Origin: an uncultured Leptotrichiaceae bacterium | Lineage (GTDB): Bacteria > Fusobacteriota > Fusobacteriia > Fusobacteriales > Leptotrichiaceae | Assembly: GCA_938037005.1 (NCBI GenBank) | Contig: CALHVR010000059.1 | Coordinates: 1 to 32,390 of the forward strand | Length of the DNA stretch: 32,390 bases | Direction: 5' to 3' | In this document: in pieces, positions 24,941 to 32,026 of the stretch | Position numbering within the stretch: the first letter of the stretch is position 1 | How the letters are laid out: each line of letters begins with the position of its first letter | Program-made: the position numbers and the translations under genes | The notes under the pieces: generated by a model | The model's database searches: none | Seen by the model: only the letters and a program-made list of their open reading frames with translations | Told to the model about the DNA's origin: nothing

Positions 24941-25807
24941 ATGGGAGTTTTATTAACAATTATAATTTTAGGATTAATAATATTTTTACATGAATTAGGA
25001 CATTTTATGACAGCAAAATGGTTTAAAATGCCAGTTAAAGAATTTGCTTTAGGAATGGGACCAAAACTTATAAGTAAAAAGTTTGGAGAAACAGTCTATT
25101 CAATAAGAGTATTTCCGTTAGGGGGATTTGTAAATATTAGCGGAATGGAAGAGAAAGAAATAGAAAAAGATGCGATAATAGTAGAAACTGAAGAAGAAAT
25201 AAACAAAATACTTGAAGAAAATGATGATGCGATTGTTTACACACAAGAAGAAATAGATGAAATAAATTATGATAATGAAAATGGATTTTTCACAAAAAGT
25301 CCGCTACAAAGATTTATTGTTTTAATTGCGGGAGTTGTGATGAATTTTTTATCAGCTTTTATTGTTTTATTTTTTGTTGTTGCAGCAATGAGTGAAATTG
25401 TACATGATAAAGGATTTTTCTTACAATTAAAAATAACATGGAAATTATTTTTACAAATATTTTACGAAACATTAAATGGATTGAAGCTTTTAATTACAGG
25501 ACATGTATCTCCAAAAGAGATGACGGGACCTATTGGACTTCCAAAAGTTGTTGGACAAGTTTATAAAAGTGAAGGAATTTCTGTTATGAAAAATATATTT
25601 GCATTGTTATCAGTAAATATTGGAATAATGAATTTATTACCAATTCCAGCTTTGGACGGAGGGCGTATATTATTTGTAATCCCAGAATTTTTTGGAATAA
25701 AAGTAAATAAAAAAGTAGAAAATATTGTTCACATGTGTGGAATGATTTTATTACTTGCGTTAATGTTATTTGTAATGTTTAATGATGTTATGAAGTATTT
25801 TAGATAA
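24941..25807 (+). CDS. rseP: Site-2 membrane metalloprotease (RseP/MmpA-like), PDZ domain missing
   Basis: This is an intramembrane zinc protease that cleaves transmembrane segments, for example of anti-sigma factors or leftover signal peptides. The 288-residue protein has the zinc motif HELGH (17-21) in TM1, the re-entrant loop FPLGGFV (58-64), TM2 (about 124-150), and the third metal ligand in LLPIPALDGG with D239. Family members are usually 340-450 residues with one or two PDZ domains between TM2 and TM3. Here that interval is only a few residues. Instead an acidic stretch (about 69-115) lies between the re-entrant loop and TM2. It is flanked by its own promoter and terminator, away from the usual dxr-cdsA-bamA context. 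Confidence 0.9.
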   Translation: MGVLLTIIILGLIIFLHELGHFMTAKWFKMPVKEFALGMGPKLISKKFGETVYSIRVFPLGGFVNISGMEEKEIEKDAIIVETEEEINKILEENDDAIVYTQEEIDEINYDNENGFFTKSPLQRFIVLIAGVVMNFLSAFIVLFFVVAAMSEIVHDKGFFLQLKITWKLFLQIFYETLNGLKLLITGHVSPKEMTGPIGLPKVVGQVYKSEGISVMKNIFALLSVNIGIMNLLPIPALDGGRILFVIPEFFGIKVNKKVENIVHMCGMILLLALMLFVMFNDVMKYFR

Positions 25808-25829
25808 AAAAGAGAAATAAATTAAAAAT

Positions 25830-25854
25830 AAGGACTGAATCTTTCAGTCCTTTT
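25830..25854. terminator. Bidirectional terminator between rseP and patB
   Basis: A perfect 10-bp stem AAGGACTGAA (25830-25839) with TTCAGTCCTT (25843-25852), a TCT loop, followed by T residues on the plus strand and preceded by an A-rich run that serves the convergent minus-strand gene. Confidence 0.85.
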
Positions 25855-25857
25855 ATT

Positions 25858-27039
25858 TTATAAATTATTAATGGCATCTTTTAATTGATTTAAAGCTTTT
25901 TCAAGTAAAGATTTAGGACATGCAAGGTTTAGACGCATAAATCCTGATGAATTGTGCTGAAAAACACGGCAAGGGTTTAACCCTAATTTTGCTTTATAAA
26001 TGAAAAAGTCTTCTAAAGCTGATTGATCAAAGTTATATTTTTTACAAAGCTCACGACAATCAAGCCAAACTAAATAAGTGGCTTTTGGTGTATTTGCTTT
26101 AATTAAATCAATATTTTTATCAAAGAAATCATTTAAGAAAGTGATATTCCCTTCAAGATATGATTTTAGTTGTTCTAAATATTCTTCTCCTTCAGTGTAA
26201 GCGGCGATGTTCGCAACTAAATTGAACGGGTTGTTTCTATGAACTTCTAAATTTTTCCAAAATTTATCAAATTTATTTTTTTCTTGAATATTATTAAAAA
26301 TAATTGTTGCACATTGCATACCAGCTAAATTGAAAGCTTTTCCAGTAGATGTACAAGTAACTGTGTTTGCTGCAATTTCTTCAGACACTGAAGCCATTGG
26401 AATATGAGTGTATCCCCATAATGTCAAATCTGCGTGAATTTCATCAGAGATGATAGGGACATTGTATTTTATACATAAATCTCCCATAGCTTTTAGTTCG
26501 TCACGAGTCCAAACTTTACCAAGTGGATTGTGTGGATTACAGAAAATAAAGGCTTTTGGTCTTTGTTTTAATTTTTCTTCAAAATCAACTAGATCTAAAA
26601 AATACTCATTATTTTTTTCAATAAATTTATTTTCAATGATAACTCTTTCATTATCAAGTGTAATATCGTAAAATTCAGAATAAACAGGTGTTTGAATTAA
26701 AATTTTATCTCCTTTTTTAGAAAATTGTTTTATTAATGTTCCAAGTGATGGAACGACTCCTATACTATAACTAAGTAATTCTCTTTTTGGCGTCCAATTA
26801 AATCTTCTTTGTTGCCAATTTATGAAAGCATCAAAATATTCATCTGGACGATAAACGTAACCGAAAATACCGTGTTCTACTTTATTTTTTAATGCTTGAA
26901 TGATTGGTTCAGCTGTACGAAAATCCATATCTGCAATCCAAAGTGGAATAACATCTTCATTTTTAAATCTTCCTAATTCATTGTATTTAACAGAGTGATT
27001 ACTCTTTCTATCAATTATTTCATCAAAATTATATTTCAT
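25858..27039 (-). CDS. PatB/MalY-type PLP-dependent cystathionine beta-lyase
   Basis: This is a fold type I PLP enzyme of the MalY/PatB group. Such enzymes split cystathionine or cysteine into pyruvate, ammonia and a thiol or H2S. The 393-residue protein has the conserved start with PLWIADMDF (residues 32-40), CNPHNPLGKVW (167-177), SDEIHADL (198-205) and the PLP lysine K234 in STGKAFNLAG. The ATG at 27039 is preceded by AGAGGAA, and upstream lies a strong minus-strand promoter. H2S production by such lyases is typical of oral fusobacteria. A role as a regulator, as in E. coli MalY, cannot be excluded. Confidence 0.93.
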   Translation of the reverse strand: MKYNFDEIIDRKSNHSVKYNELGRFKNEDVIPLWIADMDFRTAEPIIQALKNKVEHGIFGYVYRPDEYFDAFINWQQRRFNWTPKRELLSYSIGVVPSLGTLIKQFSKKGDKILIQTPVYSEFYDITLDNERVIIENKFIEKNNEYFLDLVDFEEKLKQRPKAFIFCNPHNPLGKVWTRDELKAMGDLCIKYNVPIISDEIHADLTLWGYTHIPMASVSEEIAANTVTCTSTGKAFNLAGMQCATIIFNNIQEKNKFDKFWKNLEVHRNNPFNLVANIAAYTEGEEYLEQLKSYLEGNITFLNDFFDKNIDLIKANTPKATYLVWLDCRELCKKYNFDQSALEDFFIYKAKLGLNPCRVFQHNSSGFMRLNLACPKSLLEKALNQLKDAINNL

Positions 27040-27074
27040 AATAAGTTCCTCTTTCTGTATAAAATCTTTAATAT

Positions 27075-27104
27075 ATTATAATAAAAAATGTTGATAAATG
27101 TCAA
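27075..27104 (-). promoter_or_regulatory. patB promoter (minus strand)
   Basis: Read on the minus strand, a perfect TTGACA (complement of 27099-27104) and a perfect TATAAT (complement of 27075-27080) are 18 bp apart, about 35 bp upstream of the ATG. Confidence 0.8.
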
Positions 27105-27310
27105 AAAAATATTAATTGTAAATTAAGTTGATTCAAAATTATAATAGGAAAAATATTTTTATACTAAAATTTATAGATTTAGTTAATTTTTTATTTAATA
27201 ATTTGTCAAGCAAAATAAAAGGAAAGTATTAGAATTATTTAAAATAGTAATAATAGGCATTTGAGTTGATTTTGATGTCATAAAATTAAATAGGAAAAGC
27301 TAAAATATTA
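27105..27310. other. AT-rich intergenic stretch
   Basis: Between the patB promoter and the insertion-element remnant I see no gene, hairpin or clear promoter, only A/T-rich sequence with stops in all frames. Confidence 0.6.
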
Positions 27311-27320
27311 TGAGATAATA

Positions 27321-27981
27321 GATATGTGACAAAAAAATATGTCAAATAAGAGATAATAAAGTTGTAGTTAAAAAGAAAAAATATAAATCAAAACCAACTG
27401 TTGAAAAAGTAAAATATCCAGGAGAAAAAGTTCAAATTGATATAAAATATATACCGAAAGAATGTATAAAATTTGGACCAAGAGATAAAAATTATTATCA
27501 AATAACAGCGATAGATGAATATACAAGAAAACGAGTTTTATCAGTAATAGATGAAAAAAGTATATATCAAATGGCAAAATTTTTAGAAACATTAGAACAA
27601 GAAATAGGTTTTAAAATAGAAACAGTTCAAACAGATAATGGGAGAGAATTTACAAATTTAATGTAAGAAAAGTTAACAGCATTTGAACTAAAATTAAAGG
27701 AAGCGAAGATAAAATATAAGAAGATGAGACCGTATTCATCATGGTAAAATGGGATAGTAGAGAGAAGTCATAGATTAGATAGTAAATTTTATGAAAACAA
27801 GTGATTTTATAGTTTGAAAGCATTAAAGAGAGCAGTGAAGAAATATTGTAGTAGATATAATAATATATCAAGAAAAGTATCGGGATTTAAAAGACCAAAT
27901 CAAATGTTAGAAGAATTTAAAAAAGTAACGGATTAAACAGAGAATAATTTTTTATATGTTTTATGTCACATATCATTGACA
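27321..27981 (+). mobile_element. Deletion-shortened IS481/IS3-like insertion sequence remnant
   Basis: An 11-bp inverted repeat, GATATGTGACA at 27321-27331 and its complement at 27964-27974, brackets a transposase remnant. The right side extends to TGTCACATATCATTGACA (27964-27981); the matching outer part of the left side is degraded. The interval of roughly 660 bp is too short for a complete element, because the transposase N-terminal helix-turn-helix region is missing. Orientation follows the transposase, on the plus strand. No clear target duplication could be seen. Confidence 0.7.
27322..27936 (+). pseudogene. Broken DDE (rve) transposase, IS481/IS3-like
   Basis: A single plus-strand reading frame gives the integrase core: PGEKVQIDIKYIP, YYQITAIDEYTRKR, VQTDNGREFTNL, NGIVERSHRLDSKFYE and a tail ending KRPNQMLEEFKKVTD. 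The catalytic D (27439), D (27634) and E (27760) are all present. Three in-frame stops interrupt it, at 27664 (TAA), 27745 (TAA, where family members often carry Gln or His before NG) and 27802 (TGA), with no frameshift. The N-terminal DNA-binding half is deleted, since the frame begins only about 115 bp before the first catalytic Asp. It is inactive by sequence. The intact frame suggests loss by point mutation after a deletion. Confidence 0.85.
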
Positions 27982-28096
27982 TCTGTAGATTATTAAAATA
28001 TATTAAAAATTAAAATTTATTTGATATATTAAAAAAATATGATAAAATTTATAAAAGATGTGAAAATTAAAGAAAAAAATAAAAATTAATAAAATA

Positions 28097-28125
28097 TTGA
28101 AAAAAAATAAAAAATATAGTAAAAT
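28097..28125 (+). promoter_or_regulatory. Promoter at the head of the surface-protein cluster
   Basis: TTGAAA (28097-28102), a 17-bp spacer and TAAAAT (28120-28125). The ATG at 28162 follows TTTAGGAGG. Confidence 0.6.
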
Positions 28126-28161
28126 AACTTAGAATAGTATTTATAAAATTTAGGAGGAAAA

Positions 28162-28956
28162 ATGAAAAAAATAATATTATTAATATTGGTGATGAGCACA
28201 ATGATTTTTGCAGGAAATAAAGAAATAGATGAAAAAAAATTAAAAACTGTAACTTGTAAGGTAACAGATGTAAAACGTAAAATAGGGAATTTGAATGGTA
28301 CGAGAGTAACTTGTATAGATAAAAATAATAAAGTTTATAATTTTAATGAATCAATGATAAATTGGAAAGAATTGGAAACGGGGAAAACTTATAATATTGT
28401 TTATGGGCAAAGAATTGTAAAAACAAATACGAGAGAAGATGAAAGAAATTTATATTTATTTGGATTTAAAGATCCTGAAGTAGAAAAAGTAGAACAACCA
28501 GCTGAAGAAAAAGTGGTACTAGAAAAAGAAATAGAAATAAATACTGTAGTTTTACCATTTAATTGTTCAAATGTAGAAAGAAAGTGTATAATTCATGGAT
28601 TTAAAGTAGATAAAGGAGAACCAACAGCAGCTGAAGTGAAAGATTTAGAAAGTATTGCAAGATTTATAAATGAATTTGCAAAAGGTGGAACAATTGATGT
28701 TGTAGGGCATACAGATTCAACAGCTTCAGATGCATATAATCAAAAATTATCAGAAAAAAGAGCAAATAGTGTAGCTAAATTATTAAAACAATATGGATTA
28801 AATGATACAGTCTCATACGGAGTAATTTCTGGAAAAGGGGAATCTGAACCAATGGATACAAACGAAACAGTACAAGGAAGATACAATAACAGAAGAGTTG
28901 AGTTACTATTTTATAATGTAGATTTTGGAAACTTAAATTTTTTAAATAAAAAATAG
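28162..28956 (+). CDS. Exported OmpA-domain protein with a small N-terminal domain
   Basis: The 264-residue protein has a signal peptide (cleavage after about residue 17, IFA/G), a small N-terminal domain (about 20-100) with two cysteines (VTCKVTD and VTCIDK) and a beta-rich pattern I do not recognise, a short acidic linker (PEVEKVEQPAEEKVV), and an OmpA peptidoglycan-binding domain (about 130-255) with GHTDSTAS and YNNRRVELLF. The C-terminal domain, including CSNVERKC at its entry and the NVDF.N.NF end, is a close paralogue of the porin at 14837. It lacks a barrel, so it is probably periplasmic or peptidoglycan-bound. First gene of the cluster, with its own promoter. Confidence 0.9.
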   Translation: MKKIILLILVMSTMIFAGNKEIDEKKLKTVTCKVTDVKRKIGNLNGTRVTCIDKNNKVYNFNESMINWKELETGKTYNIVYGQRIVKTNTREDERNLYLFGFKDPEVEKVEQPAEEKVVLEKEIEINTVVLPFNCSNVERKCIIHGFKVDKGEPTAAEVKDLESIARFINEFAKGGTIDVVGHTDSTASDAYNQKLSEKRANSVAKLLKQYGLNDTVSYGVISGKGESEPMDTNETVQGRYNNRRVELLFYNVDFGNLNFLNKK

Positions 28957-29052
28957 AAAAAATTTAGTTTGAAATTGTATAAAATTTAAAAGTAGAGATA
29001 GAATATATTTATTTACATATTTACATAAAAATTGAAAAAGGTGGTAGAAAAA

Positions 29053-29430
29053 ATGAAAAAGTTTTTTGCAATGTCAATGATTTTAGCGGCAAGTTTAAGT
29101 TATGGGGCTAATGAAAAAATAACTTCAACACTTCAAACTATTGAATCAAAATATAATGATTTAATTCAAAAAGAAGAAGCTAAAAAAAGAGAATTTGAAA
29201 ATGAAAAAGTTAGATTAGAAAAAGAAATAGTTGGATTGAAAGAGAAAGAAACAGGGAAAGAAGAGAAATTAGAAAAATTAAGAAAAGATTCAGAAGTAAG
29301 ATGGCATAGAGATGCTTATAAAAAATTATTAAATGAGTATGAATTATATTATAAAAATTTAACAAAGGAAATTTTAGATAGAGAATTTAAAGTAGAAGAA
29401 ATAAATAAATTGTTGTCATCAATGCAATAG
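29053..29430 (+). CDS. FadA-like small helical adhesin-family protein (1)
   Basis: The precursor of 125 residues has a signal peptide ending SYGA/NEK (about residue 19), and the rest is a charged alpha-helical hairpin. The C-terminal half (LRKDSEVRWHRDAYKKLLNEYE, then about 25 helical residues) matches the FadA pattern, where an aromatic-rich turn (NTRFYKSQY in Fusobacterium nucleatum FadA) is followed by a second helix. FadA forms filaments and is the cadherin-binding adhesin of F. nucleatum; adhesion here is inferred only. ATG 29053 follows AGGTGG (29039-29044) at eight bases; an upstream in-frame TTG at 29032 overlaps that site. It lies 96 bp after the OmpA-domain gene. Confidence 0.8.
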   Translation: MKKFFAMSMILAASLSYGANEKITSTLQTIESKYNDLIQKEEAKKREFENEKVRLEKEIVGLKEKETGKEEKLEKLRKDSEVRWHRDAYKKLLNEYELYYKNLTKEILDREFKVEEINKLLSSMQ

Positions 29431-29444
29431 TATAATATTATTTG

Positions 29445-29473
29445 AAAGGAGAAAAATAGCTAATATTTAGTTA
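29445..29473 (+). promoter_or_regulatory. Displaced Shine-Dalgarno with intervening hairpin
   Basis: AAAGGAG (29445-29451) lies 33 bases before the ATG at 29485, far beyond normal spacing. Between them TAGCTAA (29457-29463) can pair with TTAGTTA (29467-29473) around a TAT loop. An in-frame TGA at 29479 excludes an earlier start. Translation of the next gene may be inefficient or structure-dependent. Confidence 0.4.
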
Positions 29474-29484
29474 TTTAATGAAAT

Positions 29485-30075
29485 ATGAAAAAAATATTAT
29501 TAGTAGGATTATTATTAATTGTAAGTTCGCAATTAATGGCAGAAACACCACAAGAGATTTTGAGAAAAGTAAGAGAAAATTACTATAAAGAACAAGAAAA
29601 AGTTTTAATGGAGAAAAAAGCGGAAGAAAAAAAAGCAAAAATGATGGCTGAAGAGGAAGCAAGAAAAGAAAAGTTAGCTAGAGAACAAGAAGTAAAAGCA
29701 CTGAAACTACAAAAAGAAGAGGAAACTAAGCAACAAAAATTAAAAAAAGAAAAAGAAGTAAAAGCGATGAAATTGCAAAAAGAAAATCAAGCTAAACAAG
29801 AAAAACTATCTAAAGGACAAGAAGAAAAAATAGAGAGATTGCAAAAAGAAGAGAAAATCAAGCAACAAGAAGTAAAAAAAGAAAAAGAAGTTCCTAAAAC
29901 AAATTTAGAAAAATTAGAGGAATTATCATCAAAAGCAGCAATTAAAGTTGATTTTTATGAAAGAGTTGTAAGAAGTGTTGCTAGAGAAGAAACGGAATTA
30001 AAACAAAAAAATGAAGAATGGAATAAAAAATCTAAATATAATAAAATTCCTAAAGTAACAGGACTTGGAAAATAA
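29485..30075 (+). CDS. Exported Lys/Glu-rich coiled-coil protein (1)
   Basis: The 196-residue protein has a signal peptide (cleavage after about residue 19, QLMA/E), then about 110 residues of almost uninterrupted charged helix with recurring KLQKEE and KEKEVKA units (about 50-135), and a distinct C-terminal segment (about 140-196; SSKAAIKVDFYERVVRSVAREE) that is less repetitive and ends in a basic tail. I do not recognise a named family. The shape is that of a long periplasmic or surface stalk. It sits between a FadA-like gene and a second coiled-coil gene of similar size. Its Shine-Dalgarno is abnormally distant. The nearby out-of-frame ATG at 29478 suggests a one-base shift changed the start. 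Confidence 0.82.
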   Translation: MKKILLVGLLLIVSSQLMAETPQEILRKVRENYYKEQEKVLMEKKAEEKKAKMMAEEEARKEKLAREQEVKALKLQKEEETKQQKLKKEKEVKAMKLQKENQAKQEKLSKGQEEKIERLQKEEKIKQQEVKKEKEVPKTNLEKLEELSSKAAIKVDFYERVVRSVAREETELKQKNEEWNKKSKYNKIPKVTGLGK

Positions 30076-30107
30076 TATAATTAATATTAATTGAAAGGAG
30101 AATAGTA

Positions 30108-30689
30108 ATGAAAAATATAAAAAAAATATTGATGATTTTGGGTTCTTTAATAATTTTAGGTCAAATTTCATTTTCAGAAGTAAATTTAAAAGATCCAAAT
30201 ATTCAAAGATTAATTAAAATAGCTAAAGAAAAGGAAGCTGCTGAAAAAAGAGCCGAGCAAGAAGCTAAAAAGGCAGCTGAGTTAGCAGCAAAACAAGAAA
30301 AACTTGCTAAGGAAAAAGAAGAAAAAGAAAAAAAAGTAGGACAAGAGGCTCAAAATAAAAAAATTATTCAAGAAAAAGAAGCAGAAAATGAAAAAGTAAT
30401 GGAAGAAAAAAAAGAGAAAGCTAAAAAAATAGCAGCAGAAAAAGAAGAAAAAGCTAAAAAATTAGCGGCAGAGAAAGAAGAGAAAGCTAAGAAGTTAGCA
30501 GAAGAAAAAGCTAAAAAATTAGCATATAAAAATATGACAGAAAGTGAAAAAATGGATACGGAAATTCAAAGAATAAAAGGTGAAATAGAAGCGATTACTC
30601 ACAATATTGATAAATACAAAAAAAATACGGAATTCTTAAATCAAATGGAACAAAGATTTGAATTATTAGAACGTAAAATGAAAAAATAA
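30108..30689 (+). CDS. Exported Lys/Glu/Ala-rich coiled-coil protein (2) with hendecad repeats
   Basis: The 193-residue protein has a signal peptide (about 1-23, ISFS/E), a long helical charged region (about 35-145) containing three 11-residue repeats EKAKKLAAEKE (residues about 103-135), then a C-terminal helix (about 146-193; IQRIKGEIEAITHNIDKYKK) resembling an antiparallel return helix. The Lys/Ala/Glu composition recalls the helical domain of TolA, but the cleavable signal and the absence of a TolA C-terminal domain argue against that. It follows AAAGGAG at seven bases, 32 bp after the first coiled-coil gene, so the pair is probably cotranscribed. The family is not recognised. Confidence 0.82.
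   Translation: MKNIKKILMILGSLIILGQISFSEVNLKDPNIQRLIKIAKEKEAAEKRAEQEAKKAAELAAKQEKLAKEKEEKEKKVGQEAQNKKIIQEKEAENEKVMEEKKEKAKKIAAEKEEKAKKLAAEKEEKAKKLAEEKAKKLAYKNMTESEKMDTEIQRIKGEIEAITHNIDKYKKNTEFLNQMEQRFELLERKMKK
30414..30524 (+). repeat. 33-bp in-frame tandem repeat
   Basis: Copies start at 30414, 30447 and 30480, each encoding EKAKKxAxEKx; a shortened copy begins at 30504, only 24 bp later. The copies differ mainly at synonymous positions, so the array is not very recent. Confidence 0.75.
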
Positions 30690-30748
30690 AAATTAAGTTT
30701 AAATATTTTTGATAATTTAATTTATAATATTTAATAAGGAGAGGAAGA

Positions 30749-30988
30749 ATGAAAAAATTATTAGTGTTAGCAATTTTAGGGATATTAGCGGTATCATGTA
30801 CAAATGCAAAGGTGGTAAAATATAATAAAGATAGATTAGATGTAATTGAGAATTATTTAGAAAATAATAAATTTGTAAATCCTTCTAAAAATTTAGATAA
30901 ATTAAAAGAAAAAGGAGAAATTGACTATAGCAAACAATATAAGTCATTGGAGAAGGAGTCTGAAAAATGGTTAGAAGAACAAAAATAA
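30749..30988 (+). CDS. Small lipoprotein
   Basis: The precursor has 79 residues. A lipoprotein signal with lipobox LAVSC (Cys17) precedes a mature chain of about 63 mostly helical, Lys/Asn/Glu-rich residues. No known domain is recognised. The Shine-Dalgarno AAGGAGAGG lies just upstream. Its final 22 bases overlap the start of the following OmpA-domain gene, implying coupled translation and possibly a complex: an outer-membrane lipid anchor with a peptidoglycan-binding partner, as in Lpp/Pal-type linkage. Processing would need the LspA encoded at 11321. Confidence 0.8.
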   Translation: MKKLLVLAILGILAVSCTNAKVVKYNKDRLDVIENYLENNKFVNPSKNLDKLKEKGEIDYSKQYKSLEKESEKWLEEQK

Positions 30989-31503
30989 TATTGTTAATGT
31001 TAATGTTAGTTGTATCAGTTGTAGGAAATGCTAGAAAATTAACAACTACTGATATAAGAGAAAATTCAATAAGAATAAATGCATTAGAAATAGAAACTAT
31101 AAATATAGATAAAATAAAAGAAAAACAACCTGTACCAGTAAAAAATGTTACGATAGTATTAGACACAAGAGCATTGAATTTTGATTTTAATAAATCAGAA
31201 GTTAAACCAGAGTACTATACAGTATTATTAAACGTTATTAAATATGTGGAATTTTATAATTATAACATGCAAATTGTAGGACATACAGATTCTAAAGGTG
31301 CAGAAGATTATAATATGAGATTAGGGCAAAGAAGAGCTGATAGTGTAAAAGCTAAATTATTAGAATTAGGATTAGATTCATCTAGAATTTTAGGAACTTC
31401 ATCAATGGGTGAAACAGAGCCAGTTGCAACAAATGATACAAAAGAAGGAAGATTCCAAAATAGAAGAATTGAATTTAAGTTGGAATTAAGAGAAAATAAG
31501 TAA
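30967..31503 (+). CDS. Exported OmpA-domain (Pal-like) protein
   Basis: The 178-residue protein has a basic N-terminus (MVRRTK) and signal peptide (cleavage after about residue 20, GNA/R), a short linker of about 35 residues, and an OmpA peptidoglycan-binding domain (about 60-175) with FDFNKSEVKPEY, GHTDSKGAEDYN, RADSVKAKLLELG and QNRRIEF. The Asp and Arg that bind the peptidoglycan diamino acid are conserved. This domain is a more distant relative of those at 14837 and 28162 and lacks their Cys pair. The ATG at 30967 overlaps the lipoprotein gene by 22 bp, with AGAAGGAG upstream. It has neither barrel nor lipobox of its own. Confidence 0.88.
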   Translation: MVRRTKIILLMLMLVVSVVGNARKLTTTDIRENSIRINALEIETINIDKIKEKQPVPVKNVTIVLDTRALNFDFNKSEVKPEYYTVLLNVIKYVEFYNYNMQIVGHTDSKGAEDYNMRLGQRRADSVKAKLLELGLDSSRILGTSSMGETEPVATNDTKEGRFQNRRIEFKLELRENK

Positions 31504-31573
31504 TTGAAAATAATTAAGAAAATAGATTTTAATTAAAAATATATATTAAATAAGTAATAGTATAAAATAAAAA

Positions 31574-31602
31574 TTGACAATTACACATATATAATATATA
31601 AT
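31574..31602 (+). promoter_or_regulatory. Consensus promoter for the second FadA-like gene
   Basis: Perfect TTGACA (31574-31579), 17-bp spacer, perfect TATAAT (31597-31602), with a second TATAAT at 31590-31595. It is the only plus-strand promoter here matching consensus at all twelve positions. A 39-nt leader ends in TTTAGGAGG. Confidence 0.85.
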
Positions 31603-31641
31603 TAGATAGAATAACAATGTATAAAAATTTAGGAGGGATAT

Positions 31642-32022
31642 ATGAAAAAAGTATTACTATTATTAGTGGCTTTAAGTGCAGTTTCTTTTGCAGATTATAA
31701 TTCAGTTGTAGAAAAATTCCAAAAATTAGAAGGAGAATTAGTACAATTATCTCAAACTGAAAATCAAGAATTTAAGAAAGTGGTAGCAAGTGCACAAGCA
31801 ACTAGTCAAGATTTAGAAAGCAAAAAAGTTTTAAGAGCTAATTTAGCACAAAAAATAGCTAAATTAGAATCAGCAAGTTCAACTAAATATTATCAATCAG
31901 AATACGCTGGAATTGTTAAAGAATATAAAGGAGTATTAGCAACTTTAGATTCAGAAATAAAAGCATTAACTAAAACAGTAGATGATTATAATTCAGTTAT
32001 AGCATTAAAAGGAGGAAAATAA
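31642..32022 (+). CDS. FadA-like small helical adhesin-family protein (2)
   Basis: The 126-residue precursor has a signal peptide (cleavage after about residue 17, VSFA/D) and a mature all-helical hairpin. It is the closest of the three to F. nucleatum FadA: the length is nearly the same (FadA is 129 residues), the turn SSTKYYQSEY corresponds to NTRFYKSQY, and the C-terminus IALKGGK corresponds to IQALRAGN. There are no cysteines. In FadA the signal-bearing precursor and mature form co-assemble into filaments; whether this one does is inference. It has a perfect consensus promoter, so it is probably strongly expressed, and it is coupled to the next FadA-like gene. Confidence 0.88.
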   Translation: MKKVLLLLVALSAVSFADYNSVVEKFQKLEGELVQLSQTENQEFKKVVASAQATSQDLESKKVLRANLAQKIAKLESASSTKYYQSEYAGIVKEYKGVLATLDSEIKALTKTVDDYNSVIALKGGK

Positions 32023-32026
32023 TTAT

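Noticed and set aside
27664..27804. Stop-codon recoding in the transposase frame
   Set aside because: The three stops (TAA, TAA, TGA) coincide with a deleted N-terminus and degraded left end. Simple decay explains them, and no other gene in the window shows in-frame stops.
30108..30689. TolA-like protein
   Set aside because: Only the Lys/Ala/Glu helical composition matches. The signal looks cleavable, no TolA C-terminal domain is present, and no tolQ, tolR or tolB lies nearby.
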